A stretch of 64,000 nucleotides of DNA from TH1177 sp042138015 (lineage in GTDB: Archaea > Thermoproteota > Nitrososphaeria > Nitrososphaerales > Nitrososphaeraceae): contig JBHIVA010000002.1 in the NCBI GenBank assembly GCA_042138015.1, positions 1 to 64,000 of the forward strand, written 5' to 3'. Positions 9,516 through 19,096 of this stretch are shown piece after piece. The notes beneath the pieces were generated by a model. The model had not been told where the DNA came from, searched no databases, and worked only from the letters and a program-made list of their open reading frames with translations. A program made the position numbers and the translations under genes. Every line of letters begins with the position of its first letter. Position 1 is the stretch's first letter.

Positions 9516-9926
9516 CTATCTATATTTTATTGTTTTAAACTCTCCATCGTTTGCAGAAACAATGATTTTATCAAAATTCAATTCTGCTTGCTCAGGAGTG
9601 ACAAATATAGCACTAAATGGGGCAATGTTTCCAAAGCTATTTTGTTTTCCGTTATCACCAAATTGTACAATTACATTCCTAAGCTCATGAGGAAAGTTAT
9701 TGTTTATTTTTACGCTTAGGGTCTTAACTGAATGCGAAGCCTCACCTCTTTCATGTATTTCTACACTGAGTCCAGCTCTTGGAATAAAAACTGTTAATAC
9801 AACTATAGCAACTACTACAAATCCTCCTGCAATAACATATTTAGCAATTTTCTTGTAATCCCTCTTGTAAGGTTTTCGTTTTCCGTATTCATCCCATTTA
9901 TTAGAATCTTTGTCCCATCTTCCCAA
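9516..9926 (-). CDS. Single-pass membrane protein with extracellular domain
   Basis: 136 aa. A basic, tyrosine-rich cytoplasmic start (MGRWDKDSNKWDEYGKRKPY) is followed by one transmembrane helix at about residues 29-49 (YVIAGGFVVVAIVVLTVFI). A beta-rich outside domain of about 85 residues ends in FKTIKYR. It resembles membrane-anchored thaumarchaeal proteins of unknown role; no catalytic motif is visible. It starts at an ATG on the minus strand upstream of the zinc-ribbon gene, 166 bases apart. Confidence 0.65.
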   Translation of the reverse strand: MGRWDKDSNKWDEYGKRKPYKRDYKKIAKYVIAGGFVVVAIVVLTVFIPRAGLSVEIHERGEASHSVKTLSVKINNNFPHELRNVIVQFGDNGKQNSFGNIAPFSAIFVTPEQAELNFDKIIVSANDGEFKTIKYR

Positions 9927-10074
9927 TAATTAATAAATATTGAATTGTTCTAATAAAAGTTAATCATTCTATTTCTATGTTAATTTTGCAAAACTTTATT
10001 ATATTTTACTATTTTTAAATAATAAAAAAATTTTATCCATTCACAAAATTTATTTAATAATAATTTAAAATATA

Positions 10075-10599
10075 TTGGTGCCTGATAATGAAACATTTGA
10101 AAAAGTATTCGTATATCAAATAATGTCTGACAATATCGTCACTGCTAACATGAATACTACAGCATTAGATATTTCCAAATTAATGATAAAAAAGAATATC
10201 AGTTCCGTCGTAATTACAGACAGTAAAACTAATAAAATTATTGGTATTGTCACAGAAAGGGATTTGATAAGAAATGTTTGTGTTCCAAATATTTTAGCAA
10301 GCTCGGTAACGGCAGCAGGAAAGCTAATGTCTTCTCCACTTCTCACAATATCTAAAGAAACTACAATAAAAGAAGCTACAAAATTTATGTTAGAAAAGAG
10401 AATTAGACATATAGCCATAAGTGATGGTGAAGAGATTTTAGGTATAATTACTACCAGGGATTTAATTAATGATATGAGATCAAAAATCAAACCAGAAATG
10501 AATCTAGACTATAATATTTTGGATATGATGAATATGACTGATATTCCTCTAGAGGAAGGTGGTTTCTCTCTTCCCTTAGCAGAAGATGAATTGAAATAA
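10075..10599 (+). CDS. Tandem CBS-domain protein
   Basis: 174 aa made of two CBS motifs (about residues 14-75 and 80-140), each ending in the telltale IIGIVTERDLIR or ILGIITTRDLIN pattern. CBS pairs bind adenine nucleotides and act as energy sensors for partner proteins. A C-terminal tail of 30 residues is acidic and Met-rich. The start is TTG at 10075 (GTG at 10078 is equally good). The next gene encodes a CoA-binding protein, but no catalytic partner is fused or overlapping. Confidence 0.9.
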   Translation: MVPDNETFEKVFVYQIMSDNIVTANMNTTALDISKLMIKKNISSVVITDSKTNKIIGIVTERDLIRNVCVPNILASSVTAAGKLMSSPLLTISKETTIKEATKFMLEKRIRHIAISDGEEILGIITTRDLINDMRSKIKPEMNLDYNILDMMNMTDIPLEEGGFSLPLAEDELK

Positions 10600-10652
10600 A
10601 TCTAATAACTCCTTATGAATTAAATAATCAATAAAACACTATAATACTAAAG

Positions 10653-11072
10653 ATGAGTATAGATAACCATACTGATAAAGAGATTAAGGGTTTTTATAAA
10701 TTAAAAAATATAGCAGTAGTTGGGATGTCCAGTAACACAGAAAAACCAGCGTATTTCGTTCCAAATTACTTAATTCAAAGAGGATACAACGTCATACCCG
10801 TAAACCCCAATTCAGATACTATTCTTGGAAAAAAGTGTTACGATCGTGTTTCTGAGATAGAAGAGAATGTTGATATCGTTAATATTTTTAGAAAGTCAGA
10901 AGATGTCTTTCCTGTGGTGCAAGATCTTCTAAAGAAAAATAATATTAAACTAATATGGTTACAAAAGGATATCTTTGACGAAAAATCAATGAAGTTGGCA
11001 AAAGAAAAAGGAATTGATTTTGTTTATAATAGATGCATGATGGAAGAACATAGACGTCTATTTAACGCGTAA
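10653..11072 (+). CDS. CoA-binding domain protein (YccU-like)
   Basis: 139-aa Rossmann-fold protein of the CoA-binding_2 type. It shows the nucleotide loop IAVVGMSSNTEKPAYFVPNY at residues 18-37, then VIPVNPN, the IVNIFRKSEDV segment, IKLIWLQKDI and a terminal NRCMMEEHRRL. These proteins resemble the CoA-binding part of succinyl-CoA synthetase and may bind CoA or an acyl-CoA; the physiological role is not known. Its position 53 bases after the CBS gene suggests cotranscription. Confidence 0.88.
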   Translation: MSIDNHTDKEIKGFYKLKNIAVVGMSSNTEKPAYFVPNYLIQRGYNVIPVNPNSDTILGKKCYDRVSEIEENVDIVNIFRKSEDVFPVVQDLLKKNNIKLIWLQKDIFDEKSMKLAKEKGIDFVYNRCMMEEHRRLFNA

Positions 11073-11182
11073 ATCATTACCAAATATGCTTATTAATTAT
11101 AACAAATATTATAGATACATGAATTTTATAATCAAGTCCTTTTAAGATAATATAAAATATAATACAGATAAAAAATAATAAA

Positions 11183-11398
11183 ATGAAGAAAAAAGGCGTT
11201 CTTTGGATTCTTTCAGGAATTATTATTTTCCTTGGAATATTATTTATTGCTCAAAGCCAATCCATTGTGGGTCCAACTCAATCATTTATGTATGATAACC
11301 CAGAATGGAGTATAAATGGCTCCATATTACTCTCTGTTGGGATCCTAATTATGATTTCGTGTGTAGTCATATCATTGTGGAAAAATAAAAGAGTTTGA
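11183..11398 (+). CDS. Small two-helix membrane protein
   Basis: 71 aa with a transmembrane helix near each end (WILSGIIIFLGILFIAQ and SILLSVGILIMISCVVISL), joined by a short loop (SFMYDNPEWS) and ending with the basic stop-transfer tail KNKRV. No family recognised. Coding status is supported by clean hydrophobic periodicity and an ATG preceded by an A-rich leader. Confidence 0.6.
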   Translation: MKKKGVLWILSGIIIFLGILFIAQSQSIVGPTQSFMYDNPEWSINGSILLSVGILIMISCVVISLWKNKRV

Positions 11399-11498
11399 TT
11401 AAAATCTCAATAAGGTTGAAAGTGATAAGAATTCTTTAGTTCTTGCTCTATCGATTTTCACATCTCACATTAAATAAATTTTTTTTTGGAAATAATAA

Positions 11499-12074
11499 AT
11501 GAAATCTATCCAGTTAAATTACATTTTGCCAACATTTAATCTTAGATTAGTCTTTACATTCGCCTTAGGATTTTCTTTTTTTATTGTAATGTTTGTCCCA
11601 GCAATAATACATGGCCAAGGTTCCGAATCAGAGTTGACAGGTCCAATGATAGATAACGAAAACGAAACTACCACATCACAAACTACACCAGAAACACCTT
11701 CAACATTTCCAAATAATGGCTCCCCCAAGATGTTTGTAAAAATCACTTCTCATGAAAGTGCCCAAAAAGTGGACTCTGGAACCCTAGAAATTCTGGGTAT
11801 ATCTAGTGATAATAATGTACGAGACTGTATCGTCGAAATCGATTGGAACAATGAAAAACCAGGCTGGATTGTTAATCCTACAGGTCCAGGTGGTAAAAGT
11901 GATTTTTCAACATGGAGTTTCACTTATGATTTCAATACCCATGAAATCGAACCAGGGACGAATGAATTAACATCAAAATTGACATGTACAAAACCTGGCC
12001 CATTAACTAAATGGTATAGTGTTACATTAATAGGCAATCCATACCCCATACCGCGTCCTCTTCCAGTACCATAA
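11499..12074 (+). CDS. Secreted protein with Ig-like/beta domain
   Basis: 191 aa. An N-terminal hydrophobic segment (LVFTFALGFSFFIVMFVPAI, residues 17-36) ends in IIHGQG, a likely signal peptide. A Thr/Glu/Pro/Asn-rich linker with N-glycosylation sequons follows, then a beta-rich domain of about 110 residues (KMFVKITSH ... DCIVEIDWNN ... TSKLTCTKPG) carrying two cysteines that could pair. The tail is proline-rich. It opens the cell-surface block; binding partner unknown. Confidence 0.65.
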   Translation: MKSIQLNYILPTFNLRLVFTFALGFSFFIVMFVPAIIHGQGSESELTGPMIDNENETTTSQTTPETPSTFPNNGSPKMFVKITSHESAQKVDSGTLEILGISSDNNVRDCIVEIDWNNEKPGWIVNPTGPGGKSDFSTWSFTYDFNTHEIEPGTNELTSKLTCTKPGPLTKWYSVTLIGNPYPIPRPLPVP

Positions 12075-12166
12075 TCTAGTTTATTTTTTACATTATTTTT
12101 CTATGTCTTAACAAAATATCATCTTTAGGTAAATATAACGATCTCAGGTATTATTAAAATTATATA

Positions 12167-13117
12167 TTGAACTTGAATTATAAATCCAATAGTTTGAACG
12201 ACAATTTTTTAAACTCAAAATTGAATCTATTATTTTTTTTCTTTATGATGACTTTTCTCCTTTCAACTCCAATAATTAGCAGTTATGGACATACATTTAC
12301 TTCAGACGAAACTTCACTTTATCTAACCTTTATAGATGAAATGAAAGTTCAAAAAAACTTGATTAAAAAGTATATGCAAGAAGGAAATTATGATTTTGCA
12401 CAGGCTCACCTCACAAGGATGGTTGAACTTTATACAGATGAACTTAAAGAGGAACTAGCTGAAAAAAATAAGAGGGTTTCAACAGAAATCTCTTCTACAA
12501 TCTTTAACATAGGTGATCAAATTAAACAAAGATTAGATGAAAAATCCATTTTGATCGCATTGGATGACTTGGATCCTATTTTAGTAGAATCTATAGATAT
12601 TAGATTAGACCCAACAGTTCTTAGTAATTCTACTGTACATGGTCTACATTTCACAGAATTAGTAAATTCTATGGACACAAATTACAAACACTCTTTTATT
12701 TCAAAGGACATGGTTAATGATTCTGAGATACGTATTCCTGAAATATCAAATAAAACTTCACAATTAGAACATAAAAATAATCACGTCGCGATAAAAGATA
12801 CGGAGACTGGTGGAAATAATGTATCTGATCTTGTGTCATATGATACAGCTAGAGGTTTATTGACTGTTATCAAGGATCTCTATAATACCACTATAAAACA
12901 AGATATTAACCAAACTAAATCTGCAGAACTTGATCAAATTAACATCGCATTGAATCAAACTGCTAATGTAATTGATTCAAAGCTACCATATAAAGACCTT
13001 GCAATACAAGTACATGGAATAATTCATCCGAATGTCATAGAGGTATACGGACTTGATCATTTAGCTATCAATCAACCTAAGACTTTAAAATCATCAGGAG
13101 AAAATTCTCATTCTTAA
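12167..13117 (+). CDS. Secreted or membrane-anchored helical protein
   Basis: 316 aa starting with TTG at 12167. A strong hydrophobic segment (LLFFFFMMTFLLSTPIISSYG, about residues 21-41) ends in GHTFTSDE, a likely signal peptide. The mature part is helical and charged (IDEMKVQKNLIKKYMQEGNY and later heptad-like stretches) with many N-x-S/T sequons. This type, with a mature start SHTFSSDE-like and long helices, recurs in Thaumarchaeota as abundant secreted proteins of unknown function. It is followed 73 bases later by a membrane glycosyltransferase. Confidence 0.7.
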   Translation: MNLNYKSNSLNDNFLNSKLNLLFFFFMMTFLLSTPIISSYGHTFTSDETSLYLTFIDEMKVQKNLIKKYMQEGNYDFAQAHLTRMVELYTDELKEELAEKNKRVSTEISSTIFNIGDQIKQRLDEKSILIALDDLDPILVESIDIRLDPTVLSNSTVHGLHFTELVNSMDTNYKHSFISKDMVNDSEIRIPEISNKTSQLEHKNNHVAIKDTETGGNNVSDLVSYDTARGLLTVIKDLYNTTIKQDINQTKSAELDQINIALNQTANVIDSKLPYKDLAIQVHGIIHPNVIEVYGLDHLAINQPKTLKSSGENSHS

Positions 13118-13190
13118 ATCAATATATTAAAGCATTGATTTATTTAATACATTTACAGATTTTTTTGAAAGAGTCAGCTGAATTGCGAAT

Positions 13191-14723
13191 TTGAAAGCAA
13201 ACCATAAATCAAAAATTAGTTTAGTACCTAACCAATTTAAAAATGAAATTTTTATATTAATACTAATAGTTATAATCTCTTTTTTTCTGAGATTTTATGG
13301 GGTAGGTGATTTAGGATTTAATAATGATGAAGCAATTTATGTTGCACAAGCTGCTTCCCTTGCAGATTATGAAGAATTTCGAGAACACTTTTCAATTTTT
13401 AGGGCTCATCCTCTACTAATGCAATTTTTCGTTTCGTTATCATTGTCATTATTGGGTATAAGTGAAATTTCTGCAAGATTAATACCTGTTTTAATGGGAA
13501 CTGGAATAGTATTTCTTTCATATTTTATAGCAAAATTTATCTATTCTAAAAAAGTTGCAATTGTCTCTGCGATAATAATAGCGCTATTACCATATCATAT
13601 TATAATTTCTAAACAAGTTCTAGTTGATGTGTCATTCTCCTTTTTTCTCACTCTTAATATTTTGTTATTAGTTATTTATCTCAAAGGTAATACCAATAAG
13701 GGATTATTATTATTTTTAATAGGCTCGTGTTCTGGCTTTTCTTTTCTTTCAAAAGAAATAGGATTAATAGTTCTAATTGCTTCAATAATAACGATCTCTT
13801 TAAGCAAAAAAAATTATATAAAAAATATTACTATAATATTATCTACATTTTTAATTGTTACTTCTCCTTATTGGATTTCTTTTTTGTTTATAGAAGATGC
13901 TCAAAAATCAATTATTGAATATTTTAATTGGCAATCATCAAGGCCTTCAAACCATGACCAAATTTATTATTTGGAGGTATTATTAAAAGAGAGTATTGGG
14001 TATCCTCTTTCTTTCCTAGTTCTTATTTTTTATGTCCATTTTATATTCCATAGGAAACTTTGGAATTCACTAACAATATTAATTCCTTTTATTTGGATAC
14101 CTATCCTATTCATTTTTTTTCAGATTGTTCCTATAAAGAATTTTACTTTTCTATATTCTATTGTACCTTTATTTGTTATCGTCGGAATATCTGTACTGTT
14201 TAATTCTCAATTAAATAAAATAAGATTTAATAACATTATCATATTGATCTTAATACCTGTGATTTTAATTTCTAATACTTTTTTCTTTAATAATTTTGTA
14301 TTCTCTCTTCCATATTATCCAACTCTCGGATCTGAATCAGTTACTTTTATGAAAGATGCATCATTATGGTTAAAAGAAAATACTCCAAAAAATTCTACAG
14401 CATTAACACTATATACCCACATGTCTAATCTAATAAAATTTTACTCACAGAGAGATTCTATAGCTCTTCAATCAAATAATAATCCAGCGTATGATAAGAT
14501 AGACGATGCAGACTTTCTCATTGTTGCTAAAAAAATAAATTATATAGTATACGAGAAGGTTCAACTAGATAACGCAAATTTTTTAAGAAATGAGGCAAAA
14601 AAAATGGATGAATATATAAAAAAGTATAATGCTATACCTGTTTATACATCATACGCAAATCATACTAATGGTGAGGGAAAAAGTTCATCAAAACCTGCTA
14701 TAATAATTTACGCAATTAATTAG
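13191..14723 (+). CDS. GT39/ArnT-like membrane glycosyltransferase
   Basis: 510-aa polytopic protein of the dolichyl-phosphate-mannose transferase (PMT/ArnT, GT-C) superfamily. These enzymes use polyprenyl-phosphate sugars to modify surface proteins or lipids. After the first helix comes GVGDLGFNNDEAIYVAQAA, with the acidic pair (about residues 46-47) that is the catalytic loop of this fold. About ten further hydrophobic helices follow, then a C-terminal extracellular region from about 385. Start is TTG at 13191. The neighbouring secreted proteins, rich in sequons, are plausible acceptors, but that is inference. Confidence 0.85.
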   Translation: MKANHKSKISLVPNQFKNEIFILILIVIISFFLRFYGVGDLGFNNDEAIYVAQAASLADYEEFREHFSIFRAHPLLMQFFVSLSLSLLGISEISARLIPVLMGTGIVFLSYFIAKFIYSKKVAIVSAIIIALLPYHIIISKQVLVDVSFSFFLTLNILLLVIYLKGNTNKGLLLFLIGSCSGFSFLSKEIGLIVLIASIITISLSKKNYIKNITIILSTFLIVTSPYWISFLFIEDAQKSIIEYFNWQSSRPSNHDQIYYLEVLLKESIGYPLSFLVLIFYVHFIFHRKLWNSLTILIPFIWIPILFIFFQIVPIKNFTFLYSIVPLFVIVGISVLFNSQLNKIRFNNIIILILIPVILISNTFFFNNFVFSLPYYPTLGSESVTFMKDASLWLKENTPKNSTALTLYTHMSNLIKFYSQRDSIALQSNNNPAYDKIDDADFLIVAKKINYIVYEKVQLDNANFLRNEAKKMDEYIKKYNAIPVYTSYANHTNGEGKSSSKPAIIIYAIN

Positions 14724-14745
14724 GTCAAAATGATAAAAATAAAAA

Positions 14746-16764
14746 GTGATAACAGATAAAAATTCTCTTCATTATTCAAGGTTCAAAGTGATGGTTTTTA
14801 GCAAAATCTCTAACCTAATATTTTTCTCCCTATTAATGATATTAGTTACAGGTTTGCTAATCCACTATGAATCATTTTTACTAAAGTTATCATATTCTGC
14901 TAATGATGAAATAGATGGTAATCAAACTCCTATAGAACATATTATAGTTTTATCCCAAGGACGTCGTAGTTTCGATAATTATTTTGGTACTTATCCAGGA
15001 GCGAATGGATTTCCTAATAATATTTCTATACCAACTAACCCTCTGGAAAATCCTGTAGAATTTAAGAATTTTACAATAAATTTAGATGTTAAATTAAATC
15101 ATTCTAATACCAAAAATGAAAAATTCATTATCACAAAAGGCGGTTTAGGTAAGGAAACTCCTGGGGATAATTTAAATTTTGGCATCTTAGTAACACGTGA
15201 TTCTAAAATTAAAGCAGGATTTGAGGATAGACAAGGAATGGATAATTTCGTCTATTCTACCAAAAGATATAATGATAATAAATGGCATAACATACTCGTT
15301 TCATATGACGGGAATACTTTAAGTCTTTATATAGATAAAATTCTGGTAGCCAAAAAAAATACCAATAATGCTGATCCAGACGATAACAAATTACCGTTTA
15401 TAAGAATAGGAGCAAATTTCTTGAAAACTGAATTATTTTTCACCGGTGATTTAGACCGTTTAAAAATTTGGAACAGAACCTTAACAGAAACCGAAATCAC
15501 CTCTCTTTTAAATGGATCAGAAAATAATTACGACCCATTGATTGATCTAGAGAGGGATTTAAATTCAACTTCTGAGTTTATTAATTTTAATGGATCTAAT
15601 TATTTTGATATTAAAGCAACCTCAAAAAATTCTCAAGCGACCCTAGTTAAACCATTTAATCTCCAAAATACGAAAACTCCTCAATTAAGTTTTGATAAAA
15701 CTGTATTTGAGAAATCGTATAATTATGGGTTTATGGATGGTTTTATCAATGCGCAAAATACTGATTCCTTTAATGAAAATGAGACAATCGTAATGGGATA
15801 TTATGACAATAAGACAATTGGATTGTATTGGCTTCTTGCATCTGAATATGTATTGGCAGACAATTTTTTCGGTTCAACATCTAATGACCTCGCTAATAAT
15901 CTTCGTTTGTATTCTTTAGATTCCAATTCGTATAAAAAAAATATACCACAAGAGGGGCTGTTAAATATAAATTCCACTCTTTTTGATATTCTTGAAAAAA
16001 ACGATGTTTCTTGGAAAATTTATGTTGAAAATTACGATCCGAATTTGAATTACACTCTTGACAATGACATATCTAAACGTCATCTACCTTTAAACCCTAT
16101 TTTGGCTATACCACGATTCGTAGAAAATTCCACATTAAATTCTAAGATAGTAGACCTAAACCAGTATTTTAAAGACTTAAAAGAAGGACTTCCAGATATA
16201 TCTTATATTGTATCCTCTGATAGTCATGAAACCTCTCCAAAGGATATTTTAAAAGGCGAAGAATTTGTTACCACATTGGTAGCTGCTCTCATGCAAAGCA
16301 AATACTGGAAAGATAGTGTGTTTATATTAACCTATAGTAGTTCAGGGGGATGGTATGATCATGTTATACCTCCTCAATTAGATGGAAATCAATTAGGATT
16401 TCGGGTTCCTTCATTGATAATCTCTCCCTATGCCAAAACAGGGTTAGTAGATAGTACATTATATGACTCTACTTCAATTCTAAAATTTATTGAATATAAC
16501 AAAAATATTACTTTACCAAATTCAAGTGAATTGAAATCTAATAATCTAATAAATTCTTTTAATTTTGATAATAATCCAAAAAATTCAAAAAAAATTGTAA
16601 ATGATTTAATCAATGAATATGAAGTAAGAAATTTTGGAACAGTAGAAGAGGATGAAATTGATAATATTCACTTTATTTTCATATTATATAGTTTAATAAT
16701 TATCTCTATTCCAATCATTTTTTTCTCAAGTCTTGTAAGGATTAAAAATAAAAACGAATCGTAA
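14746..16764 (+). CDS. Phosphoesterase-family (PLC/AcpA-like) protein with LamG insert, probably inactive
   Basis: 672 aa. An N-terminal anchor helix (about 24-41) and a C-terminal helix (about 645-662) bracket an extracellular part. The frame of the bacterial phospholipase C/AcpA phosphoesterase family is clear: IEHIIVLSQGRRSFDNYFG (63-81), YVLADNFFGS (368-377), and ILTYSSSGGWYDHV (527-540). The family's metal residues are missing: the Glu-Asn of MENRSFD is Gly72-Arg73, and the Asp-Glu of TYDExGG is Ser531-Ser532. The nucleophile position reads Asp381. A laminin-G/concanavalin-like sandwich (about 105-250, WHNILVSYDGNTLSLYIDK) is inserted in the domain. GTG start. I infer a surface-displayed binding pseudoenzyme. 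Confidence 0.8.
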   Translation: MITDKNSLHYSRFKVMVFSKISNLIFFSLLMILVTGLLIHYESFLLKLSYSANDEIDGNQTPIEHIIVLSQGRRSFDNYFGTYPGANGFPNNISIPTNPLENPVEFKNFTINLDVKLNHSNTKNEKFIITKGGLGKETPGDNLNFGILVTRDSKIKAGFEDRQGMDNFVYSTKRYNDNKWHNILVSYDGNTLSLYIDKILVAKKNTNNADPDDNKLPFIRIGANFLKTELFFTGDLDRLKIWNRTLTETEITSLLNGSENNYDPLIDLERDLNSTSEFINFNGSNYFDIKATSKNSQATLVKPFNLQNTKTPQLSFDKTVFEKSYNYGFMDGFINAQNTDSFNENETIVMGYYDNKTIGLYWLLASEYVLADNFFGSTSNDLANNLRLYSLDSNSYKKNIPQEGLLNINSTLFDILEKNDVSWKIYVENYDPNLNYTLDNDISKRHLPLNPILAIPRFVENSTLNSKIVDLNQYFKDLKEGLPDISYIVSSDSHETSPKDILKGEEFVTTLVAALMQSKYWKDSVFILTYSSSGGWYDHVIPPQLDGNQLGFRVPSLIISPYAKTGLVDSTLYDSTSILKFIEYNKNITLPNSSELKSNNLINSFNFDNNPKNSKKIVNDLINEYEVRNFGTVEEDEIDNIHFIFILYSLIIISIPIIFFSSLVRIKNKNES

Positions 16765-16958
16765 GTATATATTATCTCTTTTATTAAAAATTTTTGAAGA
16801 TTATAAAATTTTCCATAGATTGATTGTATAGAATGTTAATTTTACAATAATCTATTTCTTTTATAATTTTGATAAATATGATTGATATAACTTGTGATTT
16901 AGAACTCCCCAAACACGAGATAAAGAAATATTAAACAATATAATTTCCTTGATATCAG

Positions 16959-18068
16959 ATGGTGAACATGACGCTTTCTATATTATTAGTATTATTCTTT
17001 TCATTTATTTTATTAAATCAGAATATACAATTTTCTCTTGCCATTGATGACCGTGATCAATACATGCTTTTTTCTGAAACATATTCGAGGTCTCTTAATA
17101 ATGAATATAAGGTAGATCTCCCTCTCACTACTAACTTTCAATCTGAAGTTGAAAATAAGGTTTACAGTTATGAAGAAAATTACGTTGAAAAACCTGATAA
17201 GTCAAAGAAGGACAAAGATAAATCTGACGATGAAGATAAATACAAGGATTCATACGGAAAGCTCAATTTTGTAGCGGTTGGAGATTGGGATTGTAATTCC
17301 AATGCAAAAAAAACTGTCAAGAATATAAAAAAACTCAGTCCAGAAGTGGTTATTGGTCTTGGTGATTATTCCTATGGATCTAGTGCAAAGTGTTGGTTTA
17401 AGTTAGTAGAAGATATTTCTGACAAACTAAAAATAACTCTCGGAAATCATGATACCGATAGTTCTAAGAAGACAAAAGAATATAGAGAATTTTTCGGATT
17501 AGAAAAACAATACTTCTCTTTTAATTTTGAAAATATCCATTTCCTTTCACTCTCAACTGAAGTACCATATGACGATGACTCCGAACAGTATGATTTTGTT
17601 ATTTCAGATTTAAAAAAATATTCTAAGAATCCTTTTATTGATTGGATAATAGTTTTCTTCCATAGACAGGCATATGGGTCAGGCTCTACTCCAGAGAATG
17701 AAGATGACTTTGCTGAAACATATCATCCTATTTTTGAAAAATATGGTGTAAATTTAGCTCTTCAGGCACATCAACATATCTACGAACGAATATTTCCCCT
17801 CGCTTTCGATGAAGATGAAGAGTATGAACCAATTATAACTGATGAAAGCTATAACACATATGACGCCATGGAGGGTGTTATGTTTATAACTGTTGGAACT
17901 GGAGGGGCTACCGCTACAGGATTAAGTTCTACCAACGAATATACTGCTGAAAGATTTGTTAAAAACGGAGTCTTGAATATGGAAATTGTTAATAATGGGA
18001 AAACCCTTAAAGGTACATTTTACGGAAACGATAAAAAGATATACGATGAATTTACTATAAATAAATGA
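16959..18068 (+). CDS. Secreted metallophosphatase, purple-acid-phosphatase-like
   Basis: 369 aa with a signal peptide (LSILLVLFFSFILLNQNIQF, residues 5-24) and a charged Lys/Asp linker (about 75-95), then a calcineurin-like metallophosphoesterase domain. All five metal motifs are visible: VGDWD, GLGDYSYG, GNHD, FFHRQAY and AHQHIYER. The Tyr in GDYSY and the ending H-x-YER are typical of purple acid phosphatases with a di-iron or Fe-Zn centre. It would release phosphate from extracellular esters. Unlike the phosphoesterase homologue just upstream, its active site is complete. Confidence 0.9.
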   Translation: MVNMTLSILLVLFFSFILLNQNIQFSLAIDDRDQYMLFSETYSRSLNNEYKVDLPLTTNFQSEVENKVYSYEENYVEKPDKSKKDKDKSDDEDKYKDSYGKLNFVAVGDWDCNSNAKKTVKNIKKLSPEVVIGLGDYSYGSSAKCWFKLVEDISDKLKITLGNHDTDSSKKTKEYREFFGLEKQYFSFNFENIHFLSLSTEVPYDDDSEQYDFVISDLKKYSKNPFIDWIIVFFHRQAYGSGSTPENEDDFAETYHPIFEKYGVNLALQAHQHIYERIFPLAFDEDEEYEPIITDESYNTYDAMEGVMFITVGTGGATATGLSSTNEYTAERFVKNGVLNMEIVNNGKTLKGTFYGNDKKIYDEFTINK

Positions 18069-18321
18069 TAAAATTTTTTTCCATTTTAAACAAAATATTA
18101 TACAAATTTGAATTTTGGTAAAATTAAAAACCCTAAATTTACATATTGTACGATTTTTATCTACTAGAATTAAAACTAAAGTTTATATTTTTTTTCTAAT
18201 TAACTAGAAAATCCGTCTCTACCTAAATTATATTTTTGGTATTAAAAATATATGCAAAATAAAACAATAAAATTTGTAGTAGTTGAATTAACGTATTTTC
18301 AAATATTGTTTTGGTTTAATT

Positions 18322-18429
18322 CTAGTCTTTTATTGTAGTATTACTAAGCCCACATTTTTTACATTTACTTTCGATAGTTCTCTCTTTTTCTTTCTCAATA
18401 ATTTCCCCCCCACAACATGGACAATTCAT
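18322..18429 (-). CDS. Tiny zinc-ribbon protein
   Basis: 35 aa from ATG at 18429 to TAG at 18322. It starts MNCPCCGGEII and later has CKKCGL, giving the two Cys-x2-Cys knuckles of a zinc ribbon, with a Lys/Glu-rich helix between. No family recognised; the clean motif supports coding. It is encoded convergently with the phosphatase gene. Confidence 0.55.
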   Translation of the reverse strand: MNCPCCGGEIIEKEKERTIESKCKKCGLSNTTIKD

Positions 18430-18509
18430 ATCTTCCACTGAATGTTGTTGGAATAAAAACCTTAAATAAAGATTGATTAAATCCTTTTTTGTAGAATGCT
18501 ACTGTAAAT

Positions 18510-19007
18510 TTAATTTTCTAAACTCATATGAGCTTGTCTCTCATATTCATATGCCTTTGACAAAAGGTCTATTGATATCTGATTTTCAGTAATATTAGAT
18601 GTTTCTTTATAATTAATATAATGTTTATAACTCTCAATTTCATTCTTCAGGGAATCTGAATATGCCTGAAAGAGAGGTTTATACTCTTCAGAGGCCGAAA
18701 AATCGTCTACTCTCTCTACAATATCCTTTAGATTTGTAATATACTCGTTTGTCTCTTTAATAATGGTTTTATTATCTAGTGTTCCTTCTTGAGACAGAAC
18801 TAAAAGGTTAAACTCATAAGAAATATCATTTAGGTGTTTGTCTACTGATTCAATAAAATTTTTGGATTTTTCTTCTAAATCTGTATGTTGTGTTGTTTGG
18901 TCATTTAGTGAGTGAAATAACGCTGTGGCTTTGTTTATCCCATTCGTAATTATCAGAAGAAGCAGAAAAAAACCAAGCAAAATACTATAATGCATAGTCT
19001 TGTTCAT
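18510..19007 (-). CDS. Secreted helical protein
   Basis: 165 aa from an ATG. A hydrophobic N-terminal segment (SILLGFFLLLLIITNGI, residues 8-24) followed by KATALF looks like a signal peptide. The rest is helical and acidic (EKSKNFIESVDKHLNDISYE and similar) with sequons near the C-terminus. No domain recognised; probably an extracellular or membrane-attached helical bundle. Confidence 0.55.
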   Translation of the reverse strand: MNKTMHYSILLGFFLLLLIITNGINKATALFHSLNDQTTQHTDLEEKSKNFIESVDKHLNDISYEFNLLVLSQEGTLDNKTIIKETNEYITNLKDIVERVDDFSASEEYKPLFQAYSDSLKNEIESYKHYINYKETSNITENQISIDLLSKAYEYERQAHMSLEN

Positions 19008-19096
19008 TGATTTATCAAAGTTATATACTTCATATTTAAATTTATAACGAGTCTTCTTTTTCCTTTAGAAAAAAATATAAAACTTTATAATTTTAT

